Positions 63,955 through 64,000 of a DNA stretch of 64,000 bases are shown here, one piece after another (the stretch's first letter is position 1; each line of letters begins with the position of its first letter). The notes under the pieces are model-generated. The model saw only the letters and a program-made list of their open reading frames with translations, was not told the origin of the DNA and made no database searches. This stretch comes from JAEUIG01 sp046349775 (lineage in GTDB: Bacteria; Planctomycetota; Planctomycetia; Planctomycetales; Planctomycetaceae). The stretch covers positions 62,001-126,000 of the forward strand of contig JAXMBS010000005.1 in NCBI GenBank assembly GCA_046349775.1, in the 5' to 3' direction. Made by a program: the position numbers and the translations under genes.

Positions 63955-64000
63955 CGCAGGCCTGCCAATCGATCGCAACGACTTCAAACGAGCCACCTCC

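Overview
The window looks like a chromosomal segment of a planctomycete. The evidence is GC-rich DNA, three DUF1501 proteins, two DUF1549/DUF1553 (PSCyt-type) proteins, a secreted protein with PPC-type domains, TIGR03067-type proteins, many twin-arginine or lipoprotein signals, sparse operons and short regulators. No rRNA, tRNA or CRISPR array was recognised. Species-level assignment is not possible from what is visible.

Layout. 0-11.6 kb: a truncated gene at the left edge, then six genes read leftwards (DUF1501, a broken DUF1549/DUF1553 gene, a Big_2-DUF1549/DUF1553 gene, DUF1501, a PPC-domain protein, a dienelactone hydrolase). 11.6-20.1 kb: a carbohydrate-oriented stretch with an enolase-superfamily dehydratase, a third DUF1501 gene, two beta-propeller glycosidase-like secreted proteins, a cupin and a ribokinase-family sugar kinase. 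20-25.4 kb: an S41-like lipoprotein, remnants of a four-helix-bundle gene and of a transposase, an RG-rich TPR protein and a SnoaL-like protein. 25.4-30.8 kb: a probable leftward operon of a YHS-like protein, a TIGR03067 protein, acetate kinase and phosphoketolase, giving acetyl-phosphate and then ATP plus acetate. 31.6-37.4 kb: patatin, fatty acid desaturase (with a strong terminator) and an HlyD/DHA2 efflux pair. 37.7-40.3 kb: a small Cys-rich ORF, an FHA-LuxR regulator with repeated TCACGTGC sites upstream, and a secreted DUF642-like protein.

40.6-49.5 kb contains a cluster of damaged genes (PQQ propeller, RluA-type pseudouridine synthase, citrate synthase, esterase, the end of an M28-PDZ peptidase) interleaved with intact SlyX and M24 peptidase genes. 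In each damaged gene the family motifs are still present in order but distributed over different frames, which fits either local sequence error or very recent decay. 49.5-64 kb: hydroxyacid dehydrogenase, a coiled-coil protein, a nitrilase-family amidohydrolase, a DUF457 membrane protein, a lone ABC-2 permease, a luciferase-like oxidoreductase, an SCP2-like protein, a large esterase with an unrecognised 580-residue extension, a tiny lipoprotein with its own terminator, an ECF sigma/anti-sigma pair and a prenyltransferase-repeat protein.

The most unusual non-coding content is a series of intergenic inverted elements: a REPIN-like pair with 22-bp perfect arms (42.9 kb), a 70-bp palindromic MITE-like element (60.6 kb), and five spacers between 47 and 55 kb built from short words that recur directly and inverted, with a different word set in each spacer. 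No complete new defence or mobile system was found.
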